A stretch of DNA of 64,000 nucleotides, taken from Sambucus nigra (lineage: Eukaryota; Streptophyta; Magnoliopsida; Dipsacales; Adoxaceae). The stretch covers positions 785,530,384 through 785,594,383 of the forward strand of contig OX422207.1 of assembly GCA_949130495.1 (NCBI GenBank), in the 5' to 3' direction. Each line of letters starts with the position of its first letter. Position 1 is the stretch's first letter. Shown here piece after piece: positions 44,880 through 58,430 of the stretch. The notes under the pieces are model-generated. The model was given only the letters and a program-made list of their open reading frames with translations. It was not told the origin of the DNA and did not search any database. The position numbers and the translations under genes are program-made.

Positions 44880-46401
44880 AGATTTAATCCAAGTTTCGTC
44901 CTTCAAAGGAGAACCAACAGTCAAATTCTCCTAAGAAGACATCAAGAATTATCTGAACCATTCAAACATTACATTGTTGGGAAGTTTTCTCATGGAAGAC
45001 CAACCATAGAGGTTATTAGAAAAACCATATCCACGATGAATCTAAAAGCTACTTTAAATGTGGAATTGATTCATCAAAAACTTGTCCTCATCAGGCTGTT
45101 TAATGTAGATGAATTTTCAAGACTATGGATGAGAAATCTCTAGTATGTTGGGAAATATCATATGATAACTTTCAAATGGAATGTTGATTTCAGACCTGAA
45201 AAGGAGAGTTCTCTTGTTCTAGTGTGGATTAATTTTCCCTCTCTTCCTATTCATTTCTTCTCCAAGGCATCTCTCTATTCTATAGCCCAGGTAGCAGGTA
45301 AGCCCTTAAAAATTGATGGATCAACAGCAACCTTAAATAGACCAAGCACTGCTAGGGTATGTGTTGAGCTAGATTTATTGACTGATCGACCTGAAAGGGT
45401 ATGTATTGGTTGTGGCATTGGAGGTTTTTGGCAATACATAGATTATGAACAAGTCCCTCTCTATTGCACCAATTGTTTCAAGGTGGGCCATGACTGTTCT
45501 TAATGTATCCTATCGAATATAGCCCCTAAAATCCCTTCGAACCTAAATTCAAAACCTACCAAAAATACTTTGCCTATCAGCAACCAACCTCAATACAGAC
45601 CAAATCAGACAACCTCTTTAAAGTCTACCCAGGATCTTAATCCTAAAATTGGGCACTCAACCATTATCCCTATTGAAACCCCCTCTTTCCCTTTAAATAT
45701 TCTTCAAGGCCAAACATCAACTTCATCTCCTCATATCCTTTACAATCAAGATTCCCCGTGCTTTACAGTCCCTATATTACCATCTGATCAAGCTCACTCG
45801 TATCCTAACCACCCTACTGTCACCTTTCCTTCAAATATAACCAATTCCCCTCCAACTAAGAACCATGTCTCAAGCCCAAAACCTCATGTTCCTTTGAAAT
45901 AAACGTTAGACCTCCTATCAAACCAGTCCTTCCAACACCTTTTAATTCAATAGTTACAGTCCCTATCCGACCTTTATATCCAAAGCTGTAAAAGAAGATA
46001 TAGTCATTCATTTATAAAATTCAAGATTAAGAAGTAGATGATCAAGATACCAAGATTGTGGATAATCTAATGTTGGCCCCACTGGAACAGACTTACCTGC
46101 TAAAACTAAACCAGATCTCTTTGCCAACTTATCAAAATCTGATATAGACATGTCCTCTAGAACATGAGTAATTCCCTTGATTGAAGACCTCATGTCCTTT
46201 TCCAAAGACTTATCCAAAAGGATGAAGGTAAATAAAAATTCAGTGAACCTATCAGAACTGTTAGAGTCTTCATCTGATCCAGTGCAAGCTAATAAAATTC
46301 CAAAGAAACCCCTCACTAAACCAATTGATCCCATGTTTAAAAGACTTACCAGAGCTGCTGTCAAGGTATCAAAAAATTATTTTCCCCCAGTTTCCAAATG
46401 A
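44880..46401 (+). pseudogene. LINE ORF1: DUF4283-like domain and zinc knuckle
   Basis: Pieces in several frames align to the DUF4283 pattern: YIVGKFSHGRPTIEVIRKT near 44970, then FKWNVDFRPEKE and VWINFPSLPIHFFSKASLYSIAQVAGKPL at 45170-45300. A zinc knuckle CTNCFKVGHDC (C-x2-C-x4-H-x4-C once the next residue is counted) ends near 45500 with a TAA. A Pro/Ser-rich tail follows with a frame change after 45902. Such ORF1 proteins bind the LINE RNA. The last frame ends at TGA 46399-46401, overlapping the ORF2 start by ATGA. Confidence 0.75.
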
Positions 46402-47383
46402 TAAACTTTGTGGTGTGGAACATAAGAGGCATTTCCAATAAGCCGTCTAAAAGAAAAATGAAAAAGCTGCGTAGGCTTGATAACCTTCCTTTTTTGCCAT
46501 TTTGGAACCAAAAGAAAAAACTTAAAGCACTGAAGATCTTAGAAGAATTCTCAATTTTGATGGGACCATCTCAAACTCTAACAACAAAATTTGGTTTCTC
46601 TGGAGATTTGGAATCATTTATGATCAGGTGTTCGTGGATGATAAATCCATTCTTGTTAAAATTTCTCATAAACAACTACCAAAATCTGTGTTCGTTTCCA
46701 CTGTATATGCTAAGTGCTCTATATCAGAGAGGGTAAATATATGGAACTCCCTTATGACCCATAACCATCTCTCTAATGGAAGCCCATGGCTCACTTTGGG
46801 AACTCTGAGAAAAAAAGGTTGGACTATTTATAATACAGCTGCTATGGAGGACTTCAATTTGTTTATTGCTAATGTAGGCCTCATGGAGGTAAACTTTTCA
46901 GGCCCTAAATTTACTTCGCACAACTTTAAATTCAGGGGTAAAATTTGATCTAGGCTTGATGCCTTTCCCTCTTGGATGTCAACCTTTCCTAATTTCTCTC
47001 TTAAACACCTGAACAAGTCTTGCTCAGATCATTCCCCTATACTCTTTTCCATCAATATTCAACTATACACAAGCCCTAAACCTTTCAAATTGCAAAAATT
47101 TTGGTGCAATAAACCTGAGATTAGAGAAGTTATTGGTAGATCTTGGTCTTCTCCAGCTACTGGAAACCCATTCAAGGTATTTTGCTCCAAATTTCAAAGA
47201 CTCAAAAAGGATCTTACTGCTTGGAATAAAGAATACAATGGAGACATATTTGTAGAGGCAAAAAAGAATGAAGAAGAAGTGAGCCTTAAAGAAGCTGCTT
47301 ATGAAGAAGATCCATGCGATGCTAATAGAACAGAACCATCAAAATCAAAATCTAAGCTTCTCAGGGATTTAAAAATGGAATAG
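46398..47383 (+). pseudogene. LINE ORF2: endonuclease region
   Basis: ATG 46398 gives MINFVVWNIRGISNK, the usual start of the exonuclease-endonuclease-phosphatase domain (WNIRG). It continues in pieces to a CSDHSPILF motif near 47015-47045, the conserved SDH end of the domain. At least two frame changes and several stops occur. This domain nicks target DNA for target-primed reverse transcription. Confidence 0.8.
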
Positions 47384-47593
47384 GACTTCTGGTCTCAAAA
47401 GATGAGGCAAAGGTGGTAATATGAAAGTGAATCAAATACACAACTTTCCACTCCTATATAAAAGCCAGGTATTCTAGACTAATTATTCATAGAATTAAAA
47501 AATAGAGGTGGAAATTGGACAGAGGATATTAATGCTATTAAGGAAGAATTTATTGAATACTTCCACAATATCTTTAAAGCTAATAGCAATCAT

Positions 47594-48982
47594 ATGGATA
47601 ATGGTATTCTTGATTATATTACTCCCTCTATTTACTCTAATCAATCTTGTAGCTTGGATGTTGATCCAAATGAACAGGAATTTTGGAAAGCAGTCCTCAA
47701 TTTGAATCCTAACAGTATTGCTGGTCCAGATGGATTTCATGGATTATTTTATAATAAATTTTGGGATATAATCAAAGAATATCTCACAAAAGTAGTGCTA
47801 TATTTTTTCTCTAGAGGAACCCTGCCTACTAGCTGGACTAGAACTAACATTGTCCTTATTACAAAAGTCCAATCTCCTAATACCTGTTCAGACTTTAGGC
47901 CTATAAGTTTATGCAAGTTCTTCTTGAAAATCATCACCAAAATTCTTGCATCTAGACTAGATCCTATCCTCACTGACATTATTGGACCATCTCAAGAAGG
48001 TTTCATCAAAGGTAGGCAAATTTCAGAAAACATTATATTAGCCAAAGATATTTTGTCTTTAATTGGTAGAAAATCCCATGGTTATAATGTGGTCATTAAA
48101 TTGGATATGTCCAAAGCCTATGATAGGGTCTCCTGGCTATTCCTCACTAAAATTCTAAGGAAATATGGCTTCTCTGAGTTATGGATTGATAGAATATGGA
48201 GATTAGTTTCTAATAACTGGTTTTCAACTATAATTAATGGTCATATGGTTGGTTTTTTCAAGTCTTTTAATGGTCTTAAGAAAGGAGATCCTCTCTCTCC
48301 TGGGTTGTTCACTATAGTAGCAGAAGCTTTGAATCAAGGCCTTCACAATCTAATGATGAATAGAAAGATCAAACATTTTTCCCACCCTAGAAACTGCCCT
48401 CTTATCAGTAATCTAAATTTCGCAGATAACACCATAATATTATGTAACGGAGATAAGAAAAGATTAAAATTTTTGATAAAATTCTTGAAGTTATTTGAAA
48501 ATGCCTTTGGCCAAGTCATTAATTACTCTAAAAGCAGTTTCACAGTTCACCACACTGTTAACAGGAGCAGGGTTAAAGCTATAGAAGATATCACCAATTT
48601 TAAAAGGAATCAAATTCCCATTCAATATCTGGGTTGTCCCATCTTCTATGGGAGGAATAAGCACTGCTACTATGAAGACCTGATTCAAAGAATTCAATCT
48701 AAAGTGCAAAGTTGGCAATCAAGATTTCTATCTTTTGCTGGTAGAAAAGTTCTCATAAAAGCTATCCTATCATCTATTCATATTCACTGTCTAGCAACTC
48801 TAATGCCCCCTATCAAGACCATCAACTACATCCACTATTTGTTCAGCAACTTCTTATGGGGAGAATCTAAAGATTATGGAAAAAGACATCACTGGATTAA
48901 ATGGGACAATCTTTGTTATCCATACTATGAAAGGGGTCTAAACTTCAAATCTTTATCAAATATCACTAAAGCTTTTCTTTAA
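47594..48982 (+). pseudogene. LINE ORF2: reverse transcriptase
   Basis: 462 open codons. Motifs: AGPDGFHGLFY, FRPISLCKFFLKIITKILASRL, QEGFIKGRQISENI, VIKLDMSKAYDRVSW (first catalytic Asp), GLKKGDPLSPGLF, NLNFADNTIIL. The last should be FADD; here the second catalytic Asp is Asn (GAC to AAC) near 48420-48432. A frame of this length surviving in a dead LINE is notable, but the FADN change and the stop at 48982 exclude activity. Confidence 0.9.
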
Positions 48983-49139
48983 AGCTTTGGTGGAATTTGT
49001 CTAACTCTAACAGTTTGTGCAATGTGTTTTTAAATTGCAGGTTTTAGAATTCAGTATCTCAGTCTCACACTTTAAAAAGAATTCTTGCTGTTAGAGATGA
49101 GGCAGAGAAGAATACAAAGGTGATAAATGGAAAACTAAT

Positions 49140-49560
49140 TTGGATTCAAACATCCACTTGAGATTTCTCTTCCAAATCAGCGTGGCATGCTATCTGAAAA
49201 TATAAAGTTGGGTCCATCATCTGCAAATACATCTGGGATAAAGAGATTCCTCCAAAAATCTCTATCTTTCTCTGGAAATGCTATCACCAAATAGTCCCTA
49301 TTAACGTAATTCTGTAACAAAAAGGAATTTTCAAGGCTTCTATATGTAGATGTTGCAATAAACATATAGAAACCTTCAATCATTTGTTTCTCAATGGTCT
49401 AATTGCTTCAATTTTATGGGATTACTTTGATAAACTCTTTGGGATCAAGATTTATTCCTCTTCTCTCAATCAAATGTTACTATCGTGGTGGCTTAGATCA
49501 TCAAATTCTAACTTTCTCCAATTTCTAATCCTTATTCTTCCAGATATTTTTCTTTAGGAA
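49140..49560 (+). pseudogene. LINE ORF2: zf-RVT-like region
   Basis: Broken pieces WDKEIPPKISIFLWKCYH and CRCCNKHIETFNHLFLNG match the Trp/Cys/His-rich zinc-binding segment usual after RT in plant LINEs. Several stops. Confidence 0.65.
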
Positions 49561-49602
49561 ATTTGGAAGTCCAGAAACCTTTATGTTTTTCAAGGAGAGA
49601 AA

Positions 49603-50265
49603 ATGGATAGCAATCTCATTATTAAAAATATCATCATTCTTTCTCAGTCCTGTTCTTATTCCAAAGCTTTCAAATCCCCTTATAACTCCTTTGATGATAT
49701 TAAATTTATCTTCAATATTCATACAGTTACTCCTCAATTTAACTTCATCTTAGTTAAATGGTCTTATCCTAGTGATCACTCATTCAAACTCAATCTAGAT
49801 GGGGCATCTAAGGGTAATCCAGGAGCTGCAGGTACATGAGGTATTCTAAGAGATAAAGAAGGAAAATTCAATACAGCTTTCTCCTCTTTTGAAGGTAGTA
49901 TGGCAAATACCAGAGATGAATGTTTAGCTATCCTCACTGACTTTAAATTTGCGAAGACCTTAACATCCATAGATTGTTGAGTGAATCAGATTCTCAAGTT
50001 ATCATTAATATTCTTAAAGGAATCATTCTTAAACCTCCTTGGTCCATTCAATATATATTAAAAGATATCAATGATATGGATGTTCAAGTATCTTACGCTC
50101 ATTGTTAGAGAGAAGCTAATAGAGTAGCAGACTCTTTAGCAAAACATGGAATTTCTACTAAGAATCTCAATATTTTTAAGTCAGTGATAGAGCTTCCAAA
50201 ATCAGCTAGGGGCTTTTACAGAATGGATCTTCTTGGCATCCCATCAATTAGGAAGTTATATAATT
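49603..50265 (+). pseudogene. LINE ORF2: RNase H region
   Basis: KLNLDGASKGNPGAAG near 49790-49835 is the first RNase H motif (catalytic Asp). After a TGA, RDECLAIL carries the Glu, and ANRVADSLAKHG near 50118-50150 is the last motif. Plant L1-type LINEs often have such a C-terminal RNase H. Ends at TAA 50265. Confidence 0.75.
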
Positions 50266-50560
50266 AAATTCTGTCTTCAGATGTTGGTCTTTATGTAATG
50301 CCATCTAGGTAGGCCTTTTCTACCTATTATCAATAAAGTTTTGGTTTTCTAAAAAAAATAATAATAAAATAAATGGTTTTAATTGTACTTTTAGTTTAAA
50401 AAGTTTTGAAAGTTTAAAATTTGGCGCCATGACTAGTAGGTTATTAGTAATTATGAGGTTTTTTGACAGTGATGCTGAGAATGAAACCATATGAGATTCC
50501 TATTTAATTTGATATATGACTGATCTCCTGGTATTTTATTAGCCGGGGTGTCACATAGTA

Positions 50561-51471
50561 TTGGGAACTTCAGGTTCTATATTTTAAATATTAATTGGGA
50601 ACTTGAGGCCCCAAATTGTGAATAATATTGGGATCTTCAGGTCCCAAATTGAAATTGTAGTTAAAATTGTATGTCTCAATTTTAATTGGTTAGATTAGAC
50701 AAATCTAATCCCTTTATAAAAAATATAGTTGTTGACCTAAGATAATTGAGTGAAGTGCATAACATTATTTGTGAATAAATTACAATATTTTTTGTACCAA
50801 TACATGTGAAAGGTAAAATTATATATGTATAATAATATTAATATATTATAATTGTGAAAGCTCTTATCCCATGGATTGAAAAATATTTCTTTAACTATTA
50901 TATAAATGATATAAACTTATATATGCCATATTATGCACACATCCATATACATAGTAATCAATTACACTCATAGGCACTAATGAGCATAGTAAAGTTTGAT
51001 CCACATGCAAACTTATCATATACATGGGTCAATGTTAAAGTTCAAATTGGTATACAGTATCATAAGATTATGTAAAAGATATATAGGCTTGAATTAATGA
51101 ACACAAAGAAATGGTTTAAATGTTTATGGACATATTGCTATTTTTCAATATCTTGTAATAGATAATTTTAGTTCATGTACAATATAAGAATATCTTACCT
51201 GATTTTTGACATATTTTTTGGTGTATATAAAACCAATGAAATTAGCCTTTTCAGAGATTTATGTGATAACTTACAATTCCTTATGAGATGATCAACATTT
51301 AGTCTCATTCAGATACTGCGTTGTAAAATAAAAGGGGCACATAAAAAAAACAAAGGGTGAGATTTTATTCATTTCATTGTTATGTGAATATTAAAGGGGT
51401 ATGATCCCTATTTATAGTACAAAATAAGGTATCCAAATATACCCTTTAATAATTATGTAATAATAGTGGAC
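50561..51471. other. AT-rich spacer between elements C and E, starting with the degenerate repeat
   Basis: 50561-50700 continues the GAACTTCAGGTTC-type array directly after the TAGTA duplication (GAACTTGAGGCCCC, GATCTTCAGGTCCC). The rest is AT-rich unique-looking DNA without coding signal. Confidence 0.6.
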
Positions 51472-52384
51472 ATCCATGTGACACCCCGCTTAAAACAATA
51501 ACGGGTGGCCAGCCCTATACTACATCAAATCAGATAGATAAGGCAAACTACCCAAAATTATATAAGCGAGATGCCAAAATTAAATAAAACATGCCAAGAT
51601 CAACAACCCAACCATATAAATATCTAGCAAAGGTAAAATGCACAAAAGTACAATGATAAAAGAAATGCTAGAATAAAATGAAATGAGTATATACAAGGAA
51701 ATATACCCGAATAAGCTGTCGAGTCACAGACAGTACAACATCCAAGGGAAGAATTATAAACAACTATAAACAACTCTAAAGTATAATCCCGATGTAAAAA
51801 ATGAATCCTATCTAGATTTACAAAGAGATAGTAAGCGACTACAATCTAGGTCCCACAACAGTCCGCACCTGTTACGGCTCCCAAGACTCTGGATAGAAAA
51901 GCATCCGGCATCCATACGGTAGGACACTTGTAGTAATATATACATATAGTAGGAGAGAAATATAAACGGGTTAGAGACCGAGGTGTAAAAATGTTTAGCA
52001 AGTGTGTTAACCGTGCATAATAAATATCAATGCATTATTTCATAATTAAAGTGGAGTCGCACTCTCGTGAAACCCCAAACTCACCTCTCATCTAACACCG
52101 TGCACCTATTCGCGTCTTGGAATCTAAATTAAGTTACCCCACCCATAAGGACAACCTACCTTACAAGAGGCATGGCAATATACCCGCAAGACCTGCCGTT
52201 CTAACATAACCCCAGAATCCTTCCCATTCCAATCACACTTAATAATATTTACACATATATGCCTTATTAGGCTTTATTGATTCCAATTTATAACTTAATC
52301 AGTTATCCATTTTATTACTTCACATATTAACATTAAGCTTCAAATTAAGAGTTTATTCTCTAAATAATATGCATAATTTAATAA

Positions 52385-52715
52385 GGACAAAACTTCTCTC
52401 CACTCTCAACATGGCACTGGATTTTGTGCATGGGACGTCTCGCAAAGCGAAATCCAAACAAGGAACCCCCCGATACACTGATCGTTGACAATGTTGATCG
52501 TAGGGATCCATTATGTCATCTAAGCAAATCATACTATTGACACATACAAGTACAAAGGACAAAACTTCTCTTTACTCCCAATATGGCACTGCATTTCGTG
52601 CATAGGGCGTCTCACAAAGCGAAATCCAAACAAAGAACCCCCCATACACTACTCCTTGACAATGTCGATCGTAGAGATCCATTATGTCATACACACAAAT
52701 ACTACTATAATCTAG
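52385..52715 (-). repeat. 172-bp tandem duplication in LTR E (left copy)
   Basis: GGACAAAACTTCTCT starts at 52385 and 52557. Both units contain GAAATCCAAACAA(G/A)GAACCCC. The right LTR has the same pair from about 57856, so the duplication predates insertion. A third, shorter relative lies in the interior near 55745-55785. Confidence 0.85.
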
Positions 52716-52875
52716 ATGAATATCTAAGAACAACCTAGAAGTCTCCATTAAATCCTTGGGTCGATATCGCCGAAATTGTCTCTAAGTGCAATACATCAAC
52801 CCCCAACAATCTAGTACACCATAATCATCCAAGATGTACACCATAGAAATTTCATATCCTTTTTTTTCACCTATA

Positions 52876-52878
<3 letters not shown>

Positions 52879-52958
<80 letters not shown>
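52879..52958. repeat. (TA)n microsatellite in left LTR E
   Basis: About 40 TA units, at the position matching 58324-58427 in the right LTR. Confidence 0.95.
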
Positions 52959-52961
<3 letters not shown>

Positions 52962-53688
52962 ATTCATTCTCATAGCCATGTGTACATAACACACATAATA
53001 TAACCGGCTATAGAATGATAATATACTGCACCATGCTATCATCTTCCAGGAATTACTCACTTTCTCCCGGGGTCACCACTTATCGGACTATTATCACACC
53101 TCTATGGTGACGAAATCAATCACAACGTATGGGAAGCGGTCATAGCTCCTAACCGATAGCTGAGAACGACCCATACCCAATACTTCTCACCCCCAAAATA
53201 TAAAATCATAAAAATAAATAAAATGGACGACTATGATCTGGGGAATATCCACACCCTCCTCCTCAAGCCAGAGTGCTCACTCTCATCGCACAACTTCCCA
53301 TGATAGCATGTGACTGGTATGCTTTACACCAGAGGTATATATCATTCTCATACATAATATATATACATCCATATGATCACATCATATAAGAAAACCATCA
53401 CGCACGGTATAGATATTCACACCATAATTACACACATATATACATATCTATTCATATATAAATATCCATATATCCACATATAATACACACTACCTCTCAA
53501 CCATATGTATGAAATCAAAAAATTTGGCTATACGTGTACTTACTCCTCATTATACTAGCCATCACTCCAAACATATTAACTTAAATCGTTATGTAATTAC
53601 GACCCCTCACTTGAAGCATATTCATCCATTGCCCCTATGATATGAATAGTCTTCCAATATATTCAACATTAAGGTTATCGCCCCAAAG

Positions 53689-53692
<4 letters not shown>

Positions 53693-53726
<34 letters not shown>

Positions 53727-53727
53727 C
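53693..53727. repeat. (TA)n microsatellite in left LTR E
   Basis: About 17 units; the right LTR has only about 5 units at the matching site near 59140, so it expanded or shrank after insertion. Confidence 0.9.
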
Positions 53728-54502
53728 AATCACCACACATCCCATCAATAACCGAATGCACATCAATATATCCAATAACCATCCTGACTATCGGCATATA
53801 CATGACTAATAGTCTACATGCCTCAAGCTTAAACTTAAATTCATTTCAAGTATTGGAATCCCAATTGTTACTCACACAACCAATAATCTGTAAGCCTCAA
53901 GCTCAAAACTACATTTATTTTATGATAACATCATATTATGGGATACCCATAGTTAATCACTCAGCGATATGTAGAGGTTAGTCCAACGATAAGTATCGAC
54001 AACAAGTTAAATTACCCTCACTTTAGATTACAGTTCAATGTTTCCTGATGAACCTTACACATTTACATAATTACCATATTCCTTGAGTTTATCATCCCTA
54101 AGGATAAGCAACTTCTCTCTGGCTCGTTCCATAATTATATCCTAAATAGAATCCCCTTGCTATAAGGAATTGACAAATTTATCGGCATCTAAATTTTACA
54201 TTATGCCATCATGACTTCCTCACAATGTCCTCAACCTCACCTCTTGTATTAAATCACATCTAAATCACCAGATAGGACTCCCATCCTTAATGAGGTTTCC
54301 CACTACCTCGATTCAACAATTTCAATACATCTATATCTTCCCAAACTACTACGATAGGCCCCCGCGATCATAACATGTGAGAAACCCTAAAAAATACTCC
54401 AAACATATCTCTCGCATCATATATGTGAGTTCCAAACCGAGAAACCAATCGAAAGGGATTTAAAACTCATTCTAGAAAAATTAAGCAAAACTGCTCTATT
54501 TC

Positions 54503-54679
54503 TGAATCGATTCGGCCCCTCCAAATCGATTCGGTCCTAGCTGCGAATCGATTCGTCCCAACTAGACCTATAGGTTTGCTACACATCGAATCGATTCACT
54601 AGGGGTGAATCGATTCGGCCCTAAAGACCCGTTGCTTCTGCAACTTGGCGAATCGATTCGCTAGAGGCGAATAGATTCG
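54503..54679 (-). repeat. palindrome comb in left LTR E: seven sites
   Basis: GAATCGATTCG-type sites start at 54503, 54522, 54544, 54588, 54606, 54649 and 54668. Steps 19, 22, 44, 18, 43 and 19 bp. The gaps of 43-44 hold non-palindromic sequence (ACTAGACCTATAGG, CCCGTTGCTTCTGCAAC). Confidence 0.9.
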
Positions 54680-55393
54680 GCCAGTTAATAAAGCCACGAA
54701 ATGGGGTTATTTCTCCAAACCCAAATCTCCAAAAATCCATATATACATCATCCCCAACCATCAATCTTCATACCCAACATATTTCTAACCCTAAGATCCA
54801 TCATATAACTACCAAACAATTTATATAACCTCAAATTTAAGATTTACTCCATAAAAACCTAGGGTTTGACATATAACCCAAAATTCAATTCTCTTATCCA
54901 CAAATTATGAAATGAATTACACAAATGAAATATTTAGCAAGATTAAACACTTGCCTCGAAATTTTAGGGGTTGAATCGTTCTCGTGATCGCGTGTGGGCC
55001 GAAAATCTCCAAGCTTTTTCCTCTCTCGTTCTTCCTTTCTTCTTCTTTCTCTTTCTCTCTAATGAGATTGGCTTGATCCATAAGCCTCTTAAACCTTTTA
55101 AAACACAAATCCCAATTTTAAATAATAATACACACTTTAATTGACTCGTTTACTCCAATTCGAGTGAAACATACTTAAAAATATTCCGGAACCGAAATAA
55201 AATCCAATGACAGTCATTTTGACTATCTCGACCCATCCAGAATAAATGGCGCACTCAAATTCATCATCCAGAACACTTTATAACATCCTCAATTTTTGGA
55301 CCTCAATTGCCAAATTTTAAAATTCTCCAATTTAAATAAATTTTATTTCTCCCAAAATTTAATTTCTCGGTCCCAAAATCGTGGGGTGTTATA

Positions 55394-55409
55394 GATCTTC
55401 GCCCCTTAC
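55394..55409 (-). other. polypurine tract of element E
   Basis: On the minus strand GTAAGGGGCGAAGATC directly precedes the 3' LTR, after GAGGACGAAATTTTT, the usual context in Tekay/Del elements. Confidence 0.75.
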
Positions 55410-56883
55410 AAAAATTTCGTCCTCAAAATTTAGGTTATGCCTAGGACTTCGAATCTCATCTAGTCCTTACATATACCCTCGAGATCACTACACCGATCCT
55501 TTCCAGTTCTCACATCGAACCATATAACTTGAAAAATCAAACTAGATACCCAGGGCACCCATACACCCTGTACCCGAGCTCAACTTGTAAAATAATAACC
55601 CGACTCCACTAGCCTCAAATCGTAATATAACTCTCAACAAATATATCTATAGTAGCACATTAAGTATATAAAAGTTTGAAATTCCCAACGGTTGAACTCT
55701 TATCAATTCCTGACATAAGCTACCTTCACGAGGGGGAGGTCTCACAAGCGAAATCCAAATAAGGAACCCTCCCAATACACTTCTATGTAGCTATGTCGGG
55801 GATTGAGATCATTTGAACTAGGGTTAAGTTTTATAAAAGATTTTAGAATAAAAAATATGGCCCAAAGGCCTATGTAACAATATAATGTAAAATAATTCCA
55901 TGTCTTTCGACATGCCAAATAAACACCTTATGCTCTAGACACAAGGCTTCAACAAACACAATATTCTCACCAATACCTAGTTCTCAAAACTAGTACAACC
56001 ATGAGCTAAATTCCCGCTCAACACTGATTCTGCTAAACTCTGAACCTCCTCAGTTGTACCAATCCTTTACATCACATTAAAGCATTACCGCAAGGTAAGA
56101 CTTTCCCTCACTAGAATACCGCAATTATCCTTCCTAGGCTATTCATAAAACAATAGCCCTATTGTTACCGCTCATTAATCTTAACAATCCGCACTTTCGA
56201 AAATCAATAGCACAACTCTCTACTAGCTCACCACGAGACGATCTATTTTTCCAAAAGATGCCATACAAAGGCTACTCTTGATCATTCCTCTCCAAGGCCT
56301 AATTCTCCTCAAAGAAATATCCTACCTATAAATCCTTCCTAACCATCCTTAAGGACAGGGCGCTATGGCGACCCCCAACAATTCCTTCAGCCTTACTCAA
56401 TGGACCCAAAACTCTAAATTTCTCACTCCCTCTTCCCAGAAGGCAATACTCCCGATATTGGGACAACTCTACACACCTCACATCGATAAAATGCACCAAC
56501 AACAGGTTTCCTAACGAATGTTGATGAATTTATCAATCTAAACCTCCCAAGGCTTCACTATTCTCTCCTCATCAGCAATTACCTTATCGATCACGAAATT
56601 CTCCTTCTTATCTCTACCTGAATCACGGAAAGGAATACCTCAATTTAAAGCGTACCGAAAATCTGTTATGGGTACTACATCTCTCATCTTGCCCCTTACT
56701 AATCGACTTATTTGTGGCGACGTCTGAGATGAAAGTGACTGTGTCAGAACATCGTTCAAGTGAGTATACCTCGCAGAAGAAGGTAAATGTAGTGAACACA
56801 ACAATCCTGATAGTAGGGCTCTATATCCAGAACGTCAACGGAAGAACGCAGAAAACCCTCACAGATCCTAAAGACATTAGAAT

Positions 56884-56900
56884 CTGATGCTCTGATACCA
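56884..56900 (-). other. primer-binding site of element E (initiator tRNA-Met type)
   Basis: Minus strand TGGTATCAGAGCATCAG, two bases after the 5' LTR end. Confidence 0.9.
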
Positions 56901-58317
56901 TCTGTGACACCCCGCTTAAAGTAATAACGGGTGACCATCCCTATACTACATCAAATCAGGAATCTCAGATGGCTCAATCTCAACATTAATAGACTATAAT
57001 ATAAATAGATAAGGCTAACTACCCAAAATTATACAAGCGAGATGCCAAAATTAAATAAAACATGCCAAGAACAACAACCCAACCATATAAATATCTAGCA
57101 AAGGTAAAATGCACACAAGTACCATGATAAAAGAAATGCTAGAATAAAATGAAATGAGTATATACAAGGAAATATACTCGAATAAGATGTCAGGTCACAG
57201 ACAATACAACATCCAAGGGAATAATTATAAACAAATATAAATAACTCTAAAGTATAATCCCGATGTACAAAATGAATCCTATCTAGATTTACAAAGAGAT
57301 AGTAAGCGACTACAATCTAGATCCCGCAACAGTCAGCACCTGTTACGGCTCCCAAGACTCTGGATAGAAAAGCATCCGGCATCCATACGGTAGGACACTT
57401 GTAGTAATATATACATATAGCAGGAGAGAAATATAAACGGGTTAGAGCCCGAGGTGTAAAAATGTTTAGCAAGTGTGTTAACCATGCATAATAAATATCA
57501 ATGCGTTATTTCATAATTAAAGTGGAGTCGCACTCTCATGAAACCCCAAACCCACCTCTCATCTAACAACGCGCACCTATTCGCGTCCTGGAATCTAAAT
57601 TAAGTTACCCCACCCATAAGGACAACCTACCTTACAAGAGGCACGTCCTATACCCGCAAGACCTGCTATTCTAACATAACCCTAGAATCCTTCCCATTCC
57701 AATCACACTTAATTATATTTACACATATATGCCTTACTAGGCTTTATTGATTCCAAATTATAACTTAATTAATTATCCATCTTATTACTTCACATAATAA
57801 CATTAAGCCTCAAATTAAGATTGTATTCTCTAAATAACATGCACAATTTAATAAGGACAAAATTTCTCTCCACTCTCAACATGGCACTGTGTTTCGTGCT
57901 TGTGTCGTCTCGCAAAACGAAATACAAACAAGGAACCCCCCCGATACACTACTTCTTGACAATGTTGATCGTAGGGATCCATTATGTCATCTACGCAAAT
58001 CATACTATAGATACATACAAGTACAAAAGACAAAACTTCTCTCTACTCCCAACATGGCACTGCATTTCGTGCGTGGGGCGTCTCGCAAAGAGAAATCCAA
58101 ACAAGGAACCCCCCTGATACACTACTCCTTGATAATGTCGATCGTAGAGATCGTTTATGTCATACACACAAATACTACTATAATTAATATTACTATCTAA
58201 GAACAACCTAGAAGTCTCCATTAAATCCTTGGGTCGATATCGCCGAAATTGTCTCTAAGTGCAATACATCAACCCCCAACAATCTAGTACACCATAATCA
58301 TCCAAGATGTACACCAT

Positions 58318-58430
<113 letters not shown>

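Larger units (their letters stand above)
51477..55393 (-). repeat. 3' LTR of element E
   Basis: 3917 bp. Its start (minus strand) has decayed from TGTAACACC to TATAACACC at 55393. Contains a 172-bp tandem duplication, (AT)n tracts and the palindrome comb. Confidence 0.92.
55394..56902 (-). other. short noncoding interior of element E
   Basis: 1509 bp between the LTRs, bounded by PBS and polypurine tract. No gag, protease, RT or integrase motif on either strand. A segment near 55745-55785 repeats LTR-type sequence (GCGAAATCCAAATAAGGAACC). Small open stretches (for example minus strand 56680-56540) match no family I know. Confidence 0.75.
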
